From Limnoperna fortunei (Eukaryota > Mollusca > Bivalvia > Mytilida > Modiolidae), in assembly GCA_944474755.1 (NCBI GenBank), contig OX104117.1:74748926-74812925 (forward strand): a stretch of DNA of 64,000 nt, in the 5' to 3' direction. Positions 22,413-34,208 of the stretch are shown piece by piece (the first letter of the stretch is position 1; each line of letters opens with the position of its first letter). A model generated the notes under the pieces. It was not told the DNA's origin and made no database searches. It was given only the letters and a program-made list of their open reading frames with translations. Made by a program: the position numbers and the translations under genes.

Positions 22413-22990
22413 AACTTTCTCTTACAACATTTTTTGTAGGTTCAACATCTGTGTGGATATTGGGATCCTCTATTATTAAGCACGCATGGCTTCATTCTAA
22501 GAATAGACCAGGGGGTACCAACTTGGGATTGGAGCGAATAGGCGTCAATTTAATTTGTCAAGGATACAGTGGCATGAAACTGTGTCAATTAAAAAGGAGA
22601 GTGCGTAATTTGTTAAAATTTGTTGACTACCCCTCATACATAGTGATTCATTGCGGGGGCAATGACATAGGGGAATTCCCAATACTTGAAATACGGAGAT
22701 TAGCTTAAAGCGCTATTGAGTTTTTAAATCAAATTTTACCAAACACGGTAATAATATGGTCACAAATATTACCTCGTTCAAATTGGTGGTATTCCACTGA
22801 TTGCACGGCCAAGGATACCGCTAGAATTAGGCTTAATAATAGCGCACCAACTCAATGCATTCATCTAGGAGGGTCATACATAAAATACCCTGACCTAAAA
22901 GTCGTTAAACACGCACTATGGTCATCAGATGGGGTACATTTGTCTAAGCTTGGAAATGAAATTTTCTTGAACGGAATCCAAGGGGATTAG
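22409..22990 (+). pseudogene. Ngaro SGNH (GDSL-like) hydrolase with one nonsense codon
   Basis: This accessory ORF of Ngaro elements belongs to the SGNH esterase/lipase superfamily; its role in the life cycle is not established. Block I is ILGSSI near residue 18-23 (nucleophile Ser), and block III is CGGNDIG (Asn) near residue 82-88. Block V is SDGVHLSKLG (Asp/His pair) near the C-terminus. The frame stays constant from ATG 22409 to TAG 22988-22990, broken only by TAA at 22706-22708, so one mutation separates it from a 193-codon ORF. It begins with an ATGA overlap on the recombinase stop, suggesting stop-restart or coupled translation. Confidence 0.85.
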
Positions 22991-23050
22991 AATCCATTAT
23001 TTCATATGGCGTTACATACTATCCGCATTATCTGGAAGAATATAGTTGAT

Positions 23051-23864
23051 TGTTTGTTTGAATAGATACTGCTTTTGTGTTCATGTATTTTCAGGGCATG
23101 CTGACAAAGATGTATTCCACCATAAAACGGCGCGGCTGATTAGATGCCTGTTCTTTTTATGTCAGACGGTGATCTGTTTGGACGAAATTCAACAGACTAG
23201 ATGAAGGCGAAAGCGCGGCACAGTTTGAACTTTTGGTGTCTTGACTACTGTTCCCAGGGTCAAGTACAACATTAAATATATATACGTCGTGCTTTACGAA
23301 ACATATTTTATTTGAACTTTGAAATCCAAAGATATTGGAATATAATTTTTATGCTTGTGTGCATTATTAAGTGAACAATTCGTGTGTGCATTATTAATTG
23401 AACATTCTTGAGTGCCTCTGCATTTTTAATTGAATATATCTTGTGTGCCTTAAAATGATTGATTGACATTTCTTGTGTGCCTTTGATTGATTGATTAATG
23501 GTGTTTAACGCCCGAGCAGCAATATTTCAGCTATATTCAGGCGATGTGTGCCTTTGACATTTCTTGTGTGCCTTTGCCATATTTACAATTGTTTGTGCTT
23601 TTGAATTTTAAAAGATTTGTACAGCCGCGACCAAACTTCGCCAATATGTTTATTCAAGAAATAAATATTTAATTATATATATTTTTTTTAAATTACAAGA
23701 AATTATTGAGCGAGCCAATGCCATCACTTGGTACCCGTCGTCCTTTGTCGTAGGTACACCGACAGTGTGGTTGTCCGTCAGTCTATCAAAAATAACATGG
23801 GTACGTAGTCAAATAATTCTGGAAGAATATAGTTGATTGTTGTTGGTTTCGATTTCTTTGATAA
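23051..23864 (+). repeat. Ngaro split direct repeat B1
   Basis: Matches B2 (24074-24795) from tgtttgtttgaatagatact to gatttctttgataa with few differences. It is longer than B2 by about 90 bp, because it carries a 59-bp retroposed insert (23486-23544), its target duplication and a short duplicated segment. B1 lies after the SGNH gene and its start is non-coding. Confidence 0.95.
23486..23544 (-). mobile_element. 59-bp mini-retroposon (shared SINE tail) with 12-bp target duplication
   Basis: On the minus strand the insert starts TCGCCTGAATATAGCTG, contains GGGCGTTAAACACCATTAATC and ends in ATCAAT repeats. It is flanked by the direct repeat TGTGTGCCTTTG at 23474-23485 and 23545-23556, and is absent at the matching point of B2. 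The same unit, starting within one base of the same position, lies at 55617-55678. It consists only of the 3' tail shared by family A and the tRNA-derived SINE. Confidence 0.85.
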
Positions 23865-23872
23865 TCGTATTT

Positions 23873-24051
23873 GCATATCCGAATAGATAGATTTATCATG
23901 AAGCGATTTGAGTTGTTCCTCTTTATGTGAATTATCTCCCTTGGAAAGTATAAATAGGGAAATTTTGAAATTTCCGGTCCTTTTCATTTTTGCTGTCAAA
24001 AGGTTCGAATCGCATCACACATTTTATTTGAAAAATCTTAACCATCGAAAA
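23873..24051 (+). repeat. Ngaro split direct repeat A2
   Basis: Second copy of A, immediately after B1, running GCATATCCGAATAG to accatcgaaa. About 20 bp of CT-rich filler separates it from B2. The left arm of the A1 palindrome is missing here. Confidence 0.95.
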
Positions 24052-24073
24052 TCCCTCCCATAACCCCCCTTTT

Positions 24074-24795
24074 TGTTTGTTTGAATAGATACTGCTTTTG
24101 TGTTCATGTATTTTCAGGGCATGCTGACAAAGATGTATTCCACCATAAAACGGCGCGGCTGATTAGATGCCTGTTCTTTTTATGTCAGACGGTGATCTGT
24201 TTGGACGAAATTCAACAGACTAGATGAAGGCGAAAGCGCGGCACAGTTTGAACTTTTGGTGTCTTGACTACTGTTCCCAGGGTCAAGTACACCATTAAAT
24301 ATATATACGTCGTGCTTTACGAAACATATTTTATTTGAACTTTGAAATCCAAAGATATTGGAATATAATTTTTATGCTTGTGTGCATTATTAAGTGAACA
24401 ATTCGTGTGTGCATTATTAATTGAACATTCTTGAGTGCCTCTGCTTTTTTAATTGAATATATCTTGTGTGCCTTAAAATGATTGATTGACATTTCTTGTG
24501 TGCCTTTGCCATATTTACAATTGTTTGTGCTTTTGATTTTAAAAGATTTGTACAGCCGCGACCAAACTTCGCCAATATGTTTATTCAAGAAATAAATATT
24601 TAATTATATATTTTTTCTTTAAATTACAAGAAATTATTGAGCGAGCCAATGCCATCACTTGGTACCCGTCGTCCTTTGTCGTAGGTACACCGACAGTGTG
24701 GTTGTCCGTCAGTCTATCAAAAATAACATGGGTACGTAGTCAAATAATTCTGGAAGAATGTAGTTGATTGTTGTTGGTTTCGATTTCTTTGATAA
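24074..24795 (+). repeat. Ngaro split direct repeat B2 (right end)
   Basis: Right-terminal copy of B, ending gatttctttgataa. It lacks the 59-bp insert seen in B1, so it preserves the ancestral sequence at that point. Flanking DNA after 24795 shows no duplication of the left flank. Confidence 0.95.
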
Positions 24796-27659
24796 CTTAA
24801 AAATATCAATACACACCGTGAGAATGTTAAAAAATAAAATGTATTTAACAAAATGAAACTAACCGACACAAACAAGTCGACGTACAAGTTATGTATACGT
24901 ATAATTTACATGATACAAACATGAATTACATACACTTTCAATCACATCTATATTTATATTTTACACATGAAATATTATCATTTATACCATTTCTATACAA
25001 TCTGTGTACTGCGCATGCACTACGATTTATAATGTTTTACTCGTAACTGGCAAACACAGCAGGAACAACACTTAGTAGGATAACTGTTAACATGGACTTG
25101 GATTCTATCTAAAATTGAAATAAATCAAGCAGTTATATTAACGTAAGCTATAATGTCATGTAAAACTATTTAACGCTTTTGATTGGTTGATCAGTCCTGT
25201 CAGCATCGGTTTAATGTAAATGCAAAGAATCTAACCTAATGCAGTATACCAATCATGTAGATTCACACTTGAACACATCTTTAATCCTATATGACTGACT
25301 GGTTCAAAGTTCCTGAATAGACGGCTTGTGGTTTTATTTCATTTGGTATGTGTTTAGAGTAAACGAAATACAACTAATATGAATTAAATTCACTTTCATA
25401 AATTGTTTGTAAGCCATAGTTTTTGTGTTCGTGTCTATACGAACAACCGTAAAAAAGCATCAAAATCTGTCTACTATGAAAATAGGTAAAATTGAGTAAA
25501 TGTTAAAGTAACGAGGTAAAGTACTTCTAATTTGAATTATAGACAGAAACATCAAGTTATAAATCTTGTGACAGACATTTCATTGCCGTGACTAAAGTGT
25601 GAAATCTATCAGTTTTTTTACAATTTTTTTCAGTCAACTCGTCACAGCAATCTGGTTTTAACACTAAAATAACATGTCGATTTGAGTAAAAAACCGAAGA
25701 AAGTCTGGTACAATAAATAAATACAATGAACTGATTAAAGTACTAAAAACGGTGATAATTTTTTCAGATTAGAACTTTACAACGCTGTGTCAATTACACC
25801 ATCGATTGAACAAATTATACGTTGACTCGAACGTTTCATTGAAAATTGATTCCTAGAAAGACAAATTAGTCGCCTGCTTAAATCTAGTTTAATTGATTAA
25901 CAAGGCTTGCAAGAAACACAATTTCTTAATGTATTGACAGTTAAGGAAGTGGTAACACAGATTTTTATTACTGCTTTGTAAATCGCCTTTCACTGCATTG
26001 AATGAGACGAGCAGTTGTAAACAACACAATGATCACGTATTAAGCAATAAAGTGTCTGTAGAGGTTTGAAAAATAAATAATAAAATATAACTGGTATGTC
26101 TGAACATTTTTCATAATAACAATACAAAAATTACTATACAGTCAATTAATTACCGTCATACATGTTTGAGTTACATTATTATATCACATCTGGCACGGTG
26201 TTTACGCCTTACACAAAAAGGAGATTGGAATATGAATAGAATGCACTCTATATGTTAAATTTGAAGCACTTGTTTGTTGTTTTTAATAGATTGTAACCTT
26301 ACACATAACGTTTTTAGGAATATGAAAAAATGCACATTGGGATTTGAAATTTGAAGAATGTGTTAGTTATTTTAAGTAGATATAATAATCGATATCGAAA
26401 TCGTATTTGTATATATAATTAGGAAGCAAACCGGAGGATCGATAGAAAAACAAATGACGAAGAACATCTGTAACAACTTATGTTTTTTGTAATAACAGGC
26501 TGTAGTTATATTGTCAGCTTTACACTTCACAGTCGTATCCTACCTGTATGTAAAGTATTAACTTATTTTACATTTTTAACTCGCAATATCCATTTACGGA
26601 AACACACGTTTATGTTAAAAACCTAATATTTAATAAACAGATTAGTATTTAGTAACAGATAAAAACGTTTTGGAAAATTATTCAACCCTGCAAGACGAAG
26701 GGTATAATAAAGAAAGCAGTAAAATTACATCTAGAAAACACGTCAACATTTTGCTGTGACCTGACCACACTGATATTAAAAGTACGATTGTAGCTGGATA
26801 AACTGAACTTTATATGGTAATACAATTTACTATTGCGCCAATAAACATTTGTAAAACAAGTGATTAGATACTTTGCCTGTACTAACTAAATTTGTGTAAT
26901 AACATAATGTGGCAGATATAAATGAGAGATCAGCTTCTCAAATAAAAAGCAAATAAAAGTTAATTTGTTATGATTGTCGATTCATATAAAGTGTCATCAG
27001 TCATTGAAAAAAGCAATTTAAAATCTCATTTCGTAAAACACCCTACTGTTTTAAGTCTTTTTACTGTTTTCATTGAATTAATTTTGAAAAAGGATACGGT
27101 GTTGTTGTAATATTTTCTTTTTATTTGAACAACCACAAATAGTTCTATCGATTGATTGGTAAACTAAATAGTTACAAAAACAGACAACCCAAAGGATAGT
27201 CATGATTAATTTCATCATGTAATTAAACCTAATGTAAACCTATCATAATTTAAAAACATTCATATGTTAGAATCGGAAAAGACGCAATGCCAGAAATAAA
27301 CGTTAGATAAACAAAGAATGATTTGAAATTGTGTTTAAAATAGGTGAGCACGACCTTTTGGTGTTTTTGTATCTAACTTCTTTAACTATAACGTCTCGTA
27401 ATGACTTTTTCCAATTACATGGACGGAAAAGTGATTTTGTTGTAACGAAATTTACTTGGCAAAGCTACGCTAAAAATAAACAGTGATCTGCCCTAACCCC
27501 TTGAACATGCTGACACTGTCTTCAGCAAAATTTAGCTTGAACTTATATCTTATTAAAACGAAGCTCGACAGGCGAGTTTTAAAACAAGCTTACCTTTCCT
27601 TAGCACCTGCTTTTACGTTCATAGCTGTAAATATTCTATGAATGAAGATCAAAAGTAGA
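24796..27659. other. No recognised feature; 3'-side flank of the GPCR gene
   Basis: AT-rich intergenic DNA between the Ngaro element and the minus-strand receptor gene. I see no ORF of note, RNA gene or repeat boundary. It may include part of the receptor's 3' untranslated region. Confidence 0.4.
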
Positions 27660-27815
27660 AAAATTCGTTATGTCAGCCCTAAGGATGCGGGTTCGAACCT
27701 TATTGCAAAGAGCATGTACTCGACTCCAACCGCAATGCTTTGTCTTTCTTCTCAATAAACATTTGTTAACCATGCAAAAGCTGCAAAATGCTGAAATACT
27801 GAACACCACGTTCAA
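27660..27815 (+). mobile_element. Degenerate tRNA-derived SINE
   Basis: A B-box-like word, gcgggttcgaacctt (around 27688-27702), is followed by gtactcgactccaac and then a ctcaataaa...tgctgaaatactgaacacca tail. The same order occurs in the SINE at 42145-42410. No A box can be made out and the tail is short, so this is an old relic. It lies just downstream of the receptor gene. Confidence 0.5.
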
Positions 27816-27938
27816 TCTTTAAAGAGTGTATTTAAAAATCATTGATTCGAGACTATACATCAGTTGTTTTGAGTCTGATACAAGTGTGCAATAATCTACA
27901 TTGAGTTAGTTTTCACTTACCAACCAACATTCAACATT

Positions 27939-29246
27939 CTATATCTCGTCTTGTTGTGTTTGACTTTCTTTGTCTACATACACACTGCTCGGCTCTAGAA
28001 GAGATGTATTTACATTTTCATCAGGTGACGACAAAAGGAAAGCAGTTCCCGTTGTTTTCATAGTATCTAATTCATAAATCTGTGACTTGTTTTTATCGGC
28101 ACCTTTATGTCCGCCTTGAGATACCTTAGGATAAACACTATTATCCCTAGCAGTTGTTTTCCTATCCAACTCTTGCGCTGCGATACATTTGAAGGCTTTG
28201 GCAAAACTTCTTCTGAAGTTATCACTTAAAAATGCATACAGCAACGGGTTTAACATGCTATTTGCAAAAGTCAAGACAGTGAATACATTAAACAAATAAA
28301 TTTCCCAATCTTTCAATCGCTTTTCAGGTGGCTGAAATGTTAAATTAATCTGGAAGACCCAATGTGGTAACCAACAACAAACGTACACTAAAATCACAGC
28401 CAATACTAATTTTGTTACTTTTCGGTGTGATTTCTTCTTTCCTTTCGATTTTATCATTTGTCCAGCACATGTCAGGCGTACAATTACAGATGTGTAGAAA
28501 ACAGTTATCATCGACACCGGAATGGCAAATCCCAAAAGAAATGTGTACCATGTAAACGCCTTTCCTTGTGGCAGAAGTTGGTTTGAAGGCCATTGAATTG
28601 TGCATGTTTCTAAGGCTGGGTTTCTATAGTTAGGTACAGTGGTAGAGTACAAAATAATTGGAAGCATGACAAGGAAAGATACCGACCAAATACACAGGCA
28701 AAGGAAATAAGCTATATTTACCGTACGGTATTTCCCGGATCTGATTGGGTGACACACGGCAAGGTATCTATCACCACTAAGCACGGTCAACGTTAAGACA
28801 CTGGTCACAAAGTTAATTGAATATAAAACGTTGTAAATTTTACACATTGCCGTTCCAAATATCCAGTGTTCCAGCAGAGTCGTTGCTATGATAAATGGTA
28901 AAGTGACAAGGAAACATGCATCGGAGACGGCTAAATTTAAAATGTAAAGGTTCGTTACCGTCTTCATCTTTGCAAATCGCAAAACGACATAAATTACCAA
29001 AGAATTACCGATTATTCCAATAATAAAGATAACAATATACGATGTTATTAGACATATCGTCACTGCAAGTTTATCAATAATTTGCCCTCCAAAGCCTGTC
29101 CGATTTCCTACTTTTGTTACATCTGTAAAATTGTCATCACAATAATCAAAAACTTGTGAACTATTGGTATATGATTGGTTGACATTGGCAAAATGTGTAG
29201 AAAATATATCTTTGATCCCTGTATAGTGGAATGTCGAATTTTCCAT
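27939..29246 (-). CDS. Somatostatin/allatostatin-C receptor-like class A GPCR
   Basis: A 435-residue rhodopsin-family receptor in one uninterrupted exon, with stop complement at 27939 and ATG in a good context (aaacgATGG). The extracellular N-terminus (1-60) has five N-glycosylation sites. Seven membrane helices are evident: TM1 about 62-88 with N81, TM2 98-121 with D109, TM3 132-158 ending GDRY (158-161), TM4 178-200, TM5 233-258, TM6 280-301 with CWLP (291-294), TM7 313-338 with NPLLY (333-337). C135 and C215 should form the usual disulfide; C354 is a likely palmitoylation site. NPLLYAFLSDNFRRSF and CWLPHW point to the somatostatin/AstC group, which signals mainly through Gi/o in known members. 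The position aligned with the Asp of vertebrate somatostatin receptors in TM3 is Tyr142, so the ligand may differ. A related orphan or galanin/opioid-like peptide receptor remains possible. Confidence 0.92.
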   Translation of the reverse strand: MENSTFHYTGIKDIFSTHFANVNQSYTNSSQVFDYCDDNFTDVTKVGNRTGFGGQIIDKLAVTICLITSYIVIFIIGIIGNSLVIYVVLRFAKMKTVTNLYILNLAVSDACFLVTLPFIIATTLLEHWIFGTAMCKIYNVLYSINFVTSVLTLTVLSGDRYLAVCHPIRSGKYRTVNIAYFLCLCIWSVSFLVMLPIILYSTTVPNYRNPALETCTIQWPSNQLLPQGKAFTWYTFLLGFAIPVSMITVFYTSVIVRLTCAGQMIKSKGKKKSHRKVTKLVLAVILVYVCCWLPHWVFQINLTFQPPEKRLKDWEIYLFNVFTVLTFANSMLNPLLYAFLSDNFRRSFAKAFKCIAAQELDRKTTARDNSVYPKVSQGGHKGADKNKSQIYELDTMKTTGTAFLLSSPDENVNTSLLEPSSVYVDKESQTQQDEI

Positions 29247-29325
29247 CGTTTATACTATAGTGTACAAAGGCGTTGTCTAAATCTATTCAACGTCAAATCA
29301 CAAGCTCTAGTTCTGAAAATATTTT
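29247..29325 (-). promoter_or_regulatory. Candidate 5' UTR and splice acceptor of the GPCR gene
   Basis: Reading the minus strand, a pyrimidine/AT-rich run ending tttaaaatattttcag finishes at about 29313. The 66 bases from there to the start codon contain no in-frame upstream ATG that would extend the protein convincingly. This would place an intron just before the coding exon, as in many peptide GPCR genes. It is inference from the motif alone. Confidence 0.35.
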
Positions 29326-32300
29326 AAATAAAACATATTATTCTTTTGTGACAACATCATATTTTACATGTACACAACGTTTAATGTAAAATTGTATATC
29401 TGTTTTTGCGTTCTACTTCTCAAGGATAGCCGTAATCAGTACTGACAACAAATATTCACTATTATTAATATAACTCTCTGGTTTATATCGAGTCATATTA
29501 TGAATATTCAATGTTTTAACTGATTTTTACGAAGCTTCAAATCCGCATTATGTCCCTATTACACGACGATTATATTTTCTTTCATTAACGACGATGAAAA
29601 TCAGTTTTAGTTTATTACGTTCTGGAATGTTTTGGAATCAATTGTTGATAATTATTGCTATTTAATATTTATAGAAGCATAGTTATGCAGGAGAATCCGG
29701 ACTCTCCTCCATTTTATAACAACTTTACAATTGCTTAAAATGGAATGACGATTTTGTTAACTTCCATATAAGCAATTTGGATCTGTATAATCTTGAATTG
29801 TTCATGGGAATCATTCAGCTAATTTAGGTATATTTATAAATAGATAGGTATTAAATGATAATTTAAATTATGTTAGCCGGTTTAAGTCAGAAAAAGAATC
29901 GGAGATACCTAGGAGTGGTCGCAAATGGATTATTCAAGAGCATTTTCAACAAAAGAGTGGACAACAACAAAGAAGATAGACACATAACAAATAAAACCCT
30001 CCAAAATATTGAGCAACACAAACAATAGCAGTTGTTTGCTTTACAATTAATACTGATAATTTAACCTTTTGTTAAGTTGTTTAATGTTGTCATTCCTTAT
30101 ATGGATGTATATGTTTGTATATGTTGATATAATTTAACAATAATTCTTATCTTACATTCGTTTACGTTTTTAGTCATTTTTGATTGGTCAAATGGCCTTA
30201 AACCAGTACTTCCCAGATCCGTTCATACTTTGATGAACGACTTTTGGGGAACTAATTTTTTCTTTCTAAAAGTAAACATATATAGCGGCCATGTGTCGTG
30301 TACGCTTCGGACAATAAATTTAGCCAGTACACTCGAATTTTGGCGATTCAAATATCTTGATCGATGTATCGCTTAAACGGAAAGCTATTAAATTGAAACA
30401 GCTGTATATTATTATTATGAAATCATTTGTTTTATACAGAAATACATACAAGAAAATATTTGAACAGTACACTTTGTTTTGGATTCATTGCACACGTTGC
30501 TGAATGACGGGAAATAGCCGAATTCGAGTGTGAAGGCATATATAAACGATACTTTAAAATTGCGTTTCTTGTAATTTAATTATGAATCATTTCAAATACA
30601 CACAATAACCGACTATATAACTACCTTCTTTTTTCTCTGTCACAATAAATCAACGAAATAAGCAAGATTCGAGGATTTGTCACCAACTCCATGTCTCAGC
30701 ACAGCTACATCGATTTTCACTGATAAATCCATTGAACAATCGACAAGTATTGTTTTTCCTGTTTCCCGTATTTAAGAAAAATGTCTAGCTAGGTTTACGT
30801 TGCATATGACGTTAATATAAACCGCGGGTACAACGAGGAACATTAGTATAAGGAATATTATTTTTGTTGAGTCATCTTTTGTTTTTATTAATAATTTTCT
30901 CGGCAAATCGTAAAATGTATCTGTTGTCAATGCCAGTTATTCCCTTCAAACCGACCACGTCTTCGTCTTAAGTTCGTTGTGTATATGCCTACGCATCACA
31001 CACTTATAATGAAATTTTTTGGGGGGAAAAGAATGTAAAGATATAAAACAATTTTGGAAGTTTATTTGTTTCTGAGTGAGTCGACCTCGTTCATATATCA
31101 ATGAATTACCGAAAATAACGTTTAATCCTATAATGCTACCAAAGATCAATTAAAATACACAACGGACAACTGATTAACACTACGAATGCATTGTGTTAAC
31201 AATGCACTACTACTATATTCAGATCAAACCAATAGAATGCCTGTGTAAAGCCATATTAATTTTTGAAAAACCATTATGAGCCAATTTACTTACTTGTTAT
31301 CTTCTAATGGTGTTGTATCAAACCGTTACTAAGTAACAACTAGGACTTTTTTTAACAACGCAGAGCCATTTAATTTAATTACTTAATACTTTCCGTGTTG
31401 TATATAATAGCATCACTAACGTGAATTGGTTTAATGAAAAATAAATTATCGCTTAATAACATTTTTTACACTTAGGAAGTAATACATGTATTCAATTGCG
31501 AACAACTCTAATGGATCTGGCGACAGTAAAATTATAGTACGTTATTTCAGGGAGATTTGAAAGCCATATCCAGTATACATCAGTGTTTGTTGCTGACCCA
31601 ATGTATTGTTATTTAACACTTAAAGAGTTAGAACTACCTAGTTTGACATGTTTGTAATCATTTTTGAGTGTGAATTTTATTAGCAATGACATTCATTTGC
31701 CTTGATTTTTTTACTGCAATCAATTTATGAAAAATGGCAAGTGTACGTAAAAATCAGATTGTATCGAACATGTTAGTATATGCTTCTTGCAAAATAGTGC
31801 GGAATAACATCATCGAACTTTTGTCACTAATAAATTTTACATAAAATTTAAGTACAATCGACAAACCAAATAAATAAGGAAATCTGTGTGATTGATTTAT
31901 CCTCTTTGAACTTTCACAAACCCTCAAAAGCATTACTTCATTACATACATCACAAATATTTTACTCAAAGACGAAACTCTTTTATATGATTGTCAAAGTT
32001 GTCAAGGGAACGACGCACGTGTTGTAATTGAACTTAAGAGTTATGCAGAAAATATTAGAAACACTGTGCTTACAAAACCACAATACCATCTTTATGAATT
32101 TTTAAACATTTAAACACCTCTTGGCAATATAATTGATATAATTAGTATAAATGAAAACATGCATATGTATACTGCATATATGTAAACTGTTTTAACCATT
32201 GGGACCAATGACTTTTACCTTAAATTGAAGAATAAATAAAGCTAGTACCCTTGTTTGGCATTATTATACGAGTCATTTCACTTATTTTAGGGTTGATGTT

Positions 32301-34208
32301 TAATTAGGTATGAATCATGTTAATTGTTTATAGTCAGTAAAAAATGCCTAAACATGATGACACGTTATTTAATTGACAAAAGTTCCTGTGTACCTTTAAT
32401 TTAAATTTAAATGCCTGATTCTTATTCGTAAAAAACAGGTTATATATATTTGTTTGTCAATAATTTAATGTACATCATAATAATCAGCTCGCGCATTGTC
32501 CTAATAAACAGAACAAAACTGGTTTCAAAGTATGAGCAAATGCATACATATTATACAAATATTTAAAACCGAACTGCCAAAAGAAATGAAGAAAAACAAT
32601 TAATACTAATCTGGCTCTGTTTATGTTATTGTATCCCAAGTATATATTTCAAACTAAATGCAAAAAGACCCAAATTAAAGTTATTTATATGAAAAAGAAA
32701 AATGATTTTTATCTGCCTCTACAATAGAGAAATATACGCTCACTATGTGAAGACAATCATATTTTTTCGGCTTCTAATTATACATTAAAACTTTGCTCGA
32801 TACAAATAAAAATTTATTTTACTTTACCTGTGTCAAATTCAGATCCAATGTGAACAGTGATAAAATAGTTATCCATTGTCAAAAATACTTAAAAGAAAAC
32901 AGTTCTTAAATAAATATCAGAACGACTTGAATATCGCAACATTAAACTCTTAATCTGCTGGTCCTATTGGATGGAAAGAAAATATATACTTCTTCGCCTG
33001 ACGTATCACGAGAAGTTAGCATTAAGTCAAGCCGCACAGACCTAATCAACAATTGAACCGAAGTTGCAATATAACGCCTTTATAAGCTCTCGTAAAATGC
33101 CGTTATTGATTGTTTAAACATAATTACTATCCAATGCACAGCTTGTAAAAAAACCTAAACTGAACGAGATTATTATCAATAGAACATTTTATCACAAATA
33201 AATTAACAATAATATTCCAGGAACGAAACTGCCTATAATGAAGCATATTTTCAATTACATATTCACTGTGATCTCCTACAGCACATGTCATAAGTTATAC
33301 CGACTATCTGTAGATTATGTGTGTTTACATTTCGGAAGACTAAGGCAATGAGATTTGTTTTTAGGAAAGACATTTAATAATAAATTGTAAGGATGTTTTT
33401 TTTCGGGATTTCAAAATACGTTTTTTGATCTTAAATAAAATGTCGACCATATTCAGGACGAACACAACTAAGCAATAATCATTTTGTTCGATTGAAATGG
33501 ATCGTTGGAACGGTATTCTTTTTTTGTCCTGATATAAAATGGATACATAACCCATTTAATTTTTGCAAACGGACTTTAATTTGTAGAACACACCTGTGAC
33601 TCTTCATAATGCAGGTTAAACTGTCACAATTTCCTTCCGTATACCTGGAGAAATTCTTGATCATATAACTATATATTAGTTAATCGATTGAACAATGTAA
33701 ATTGTATCCAAATAAACCCAAACCAAGTGTCCACTTCGCCTGACATAATGCACAACTGGAATACGAATGTCTACGTTGATAGCAAAACATCTTAGTAAAA
33801 TTTTGATAGCTGTTAGTAAGTTTATAGAAGGTAAAACTATTGCAATCAATTATCCTAAATAAGCTTAAAGATTACCCATGAAGTCAATCGCTTTTTTATG
33901 GAAATCATGGAAAACTATTCAGTGCAAACTGATAATAAAATCGTTGAAACTCAACATTCCGTATATACGTTGATTATGGAAGAGATGGTATATTTTTCAT
34001 TTCAATTTTTCTCTTAAGAAATGTGTTATGAAAGACATTTTGAAATAATTTCATGCAAGTCAAAATTGTACCTTGTGTGATACGCAAACGGTGACTGGTC
34101 GTTTTAAAACAGCCGTTACATGTAGATGAATTATTTTAAAATATATTTTACATGGTTTTCAATTCCTCGCGTCCACATTCGGTAAACTAAATTTAAAATT
34201 CTAATGCA
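29326..34208. other. Upstream region of the GPCR gene, nothing recognised
   Basis: Nearly 5 kb of AT-rich DNA in which I find no coding exon, RNA gene or bounded repeat. ORFs are short and unlike known proteins. It probably contains the receptor's promoter and any non-coding first exon, but I cannot locate them. Confidence 0.4.

Larger units (their letters stand above)
18501..24795 (+). mobile_element. Ngaro-type tyrosine-recombinase (DIRS-order) retrotransposon, 6.3 kb
   Basis: The repeat layout is A1 (18510-18689), ORFs, B1 (23051-23864), A2 (23873-24051), B2 (24074-24795). These split direct repeats are diagnostic of the Ngaro/PAT branch of DIRS-order retrotransposons. The genes in order are a gag-like ORF with a cysteine-rich motif, a reverse transcriptase/RNase H ORF, a tyrosine recombinase and an SGNH hydrolase; the last is a known extra of Ngaro elements. 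There is no LTR, integrase or aspartic protease, and no flanking target duplication, as expected for recombinase-mediated insertion. The B copies remain close, but three of the four proteins carry stops or frameshifts, so the copy is defective. Family assignment is firm; the exact ends are good to about 10 bp. Confidence 0.93.

Noticed and set aside
25100..25260. Scattered TTGATTGG/CCAAT words as promoters
   Set aside because: The word is frequent across the window in repeats and plain DNA, with no linked TATA or coding start.
28345..28605. Extra ORFs overlapping the GPCR
   Set aside because: Alternative-frame and antisense shadows of the receptor coding exon.
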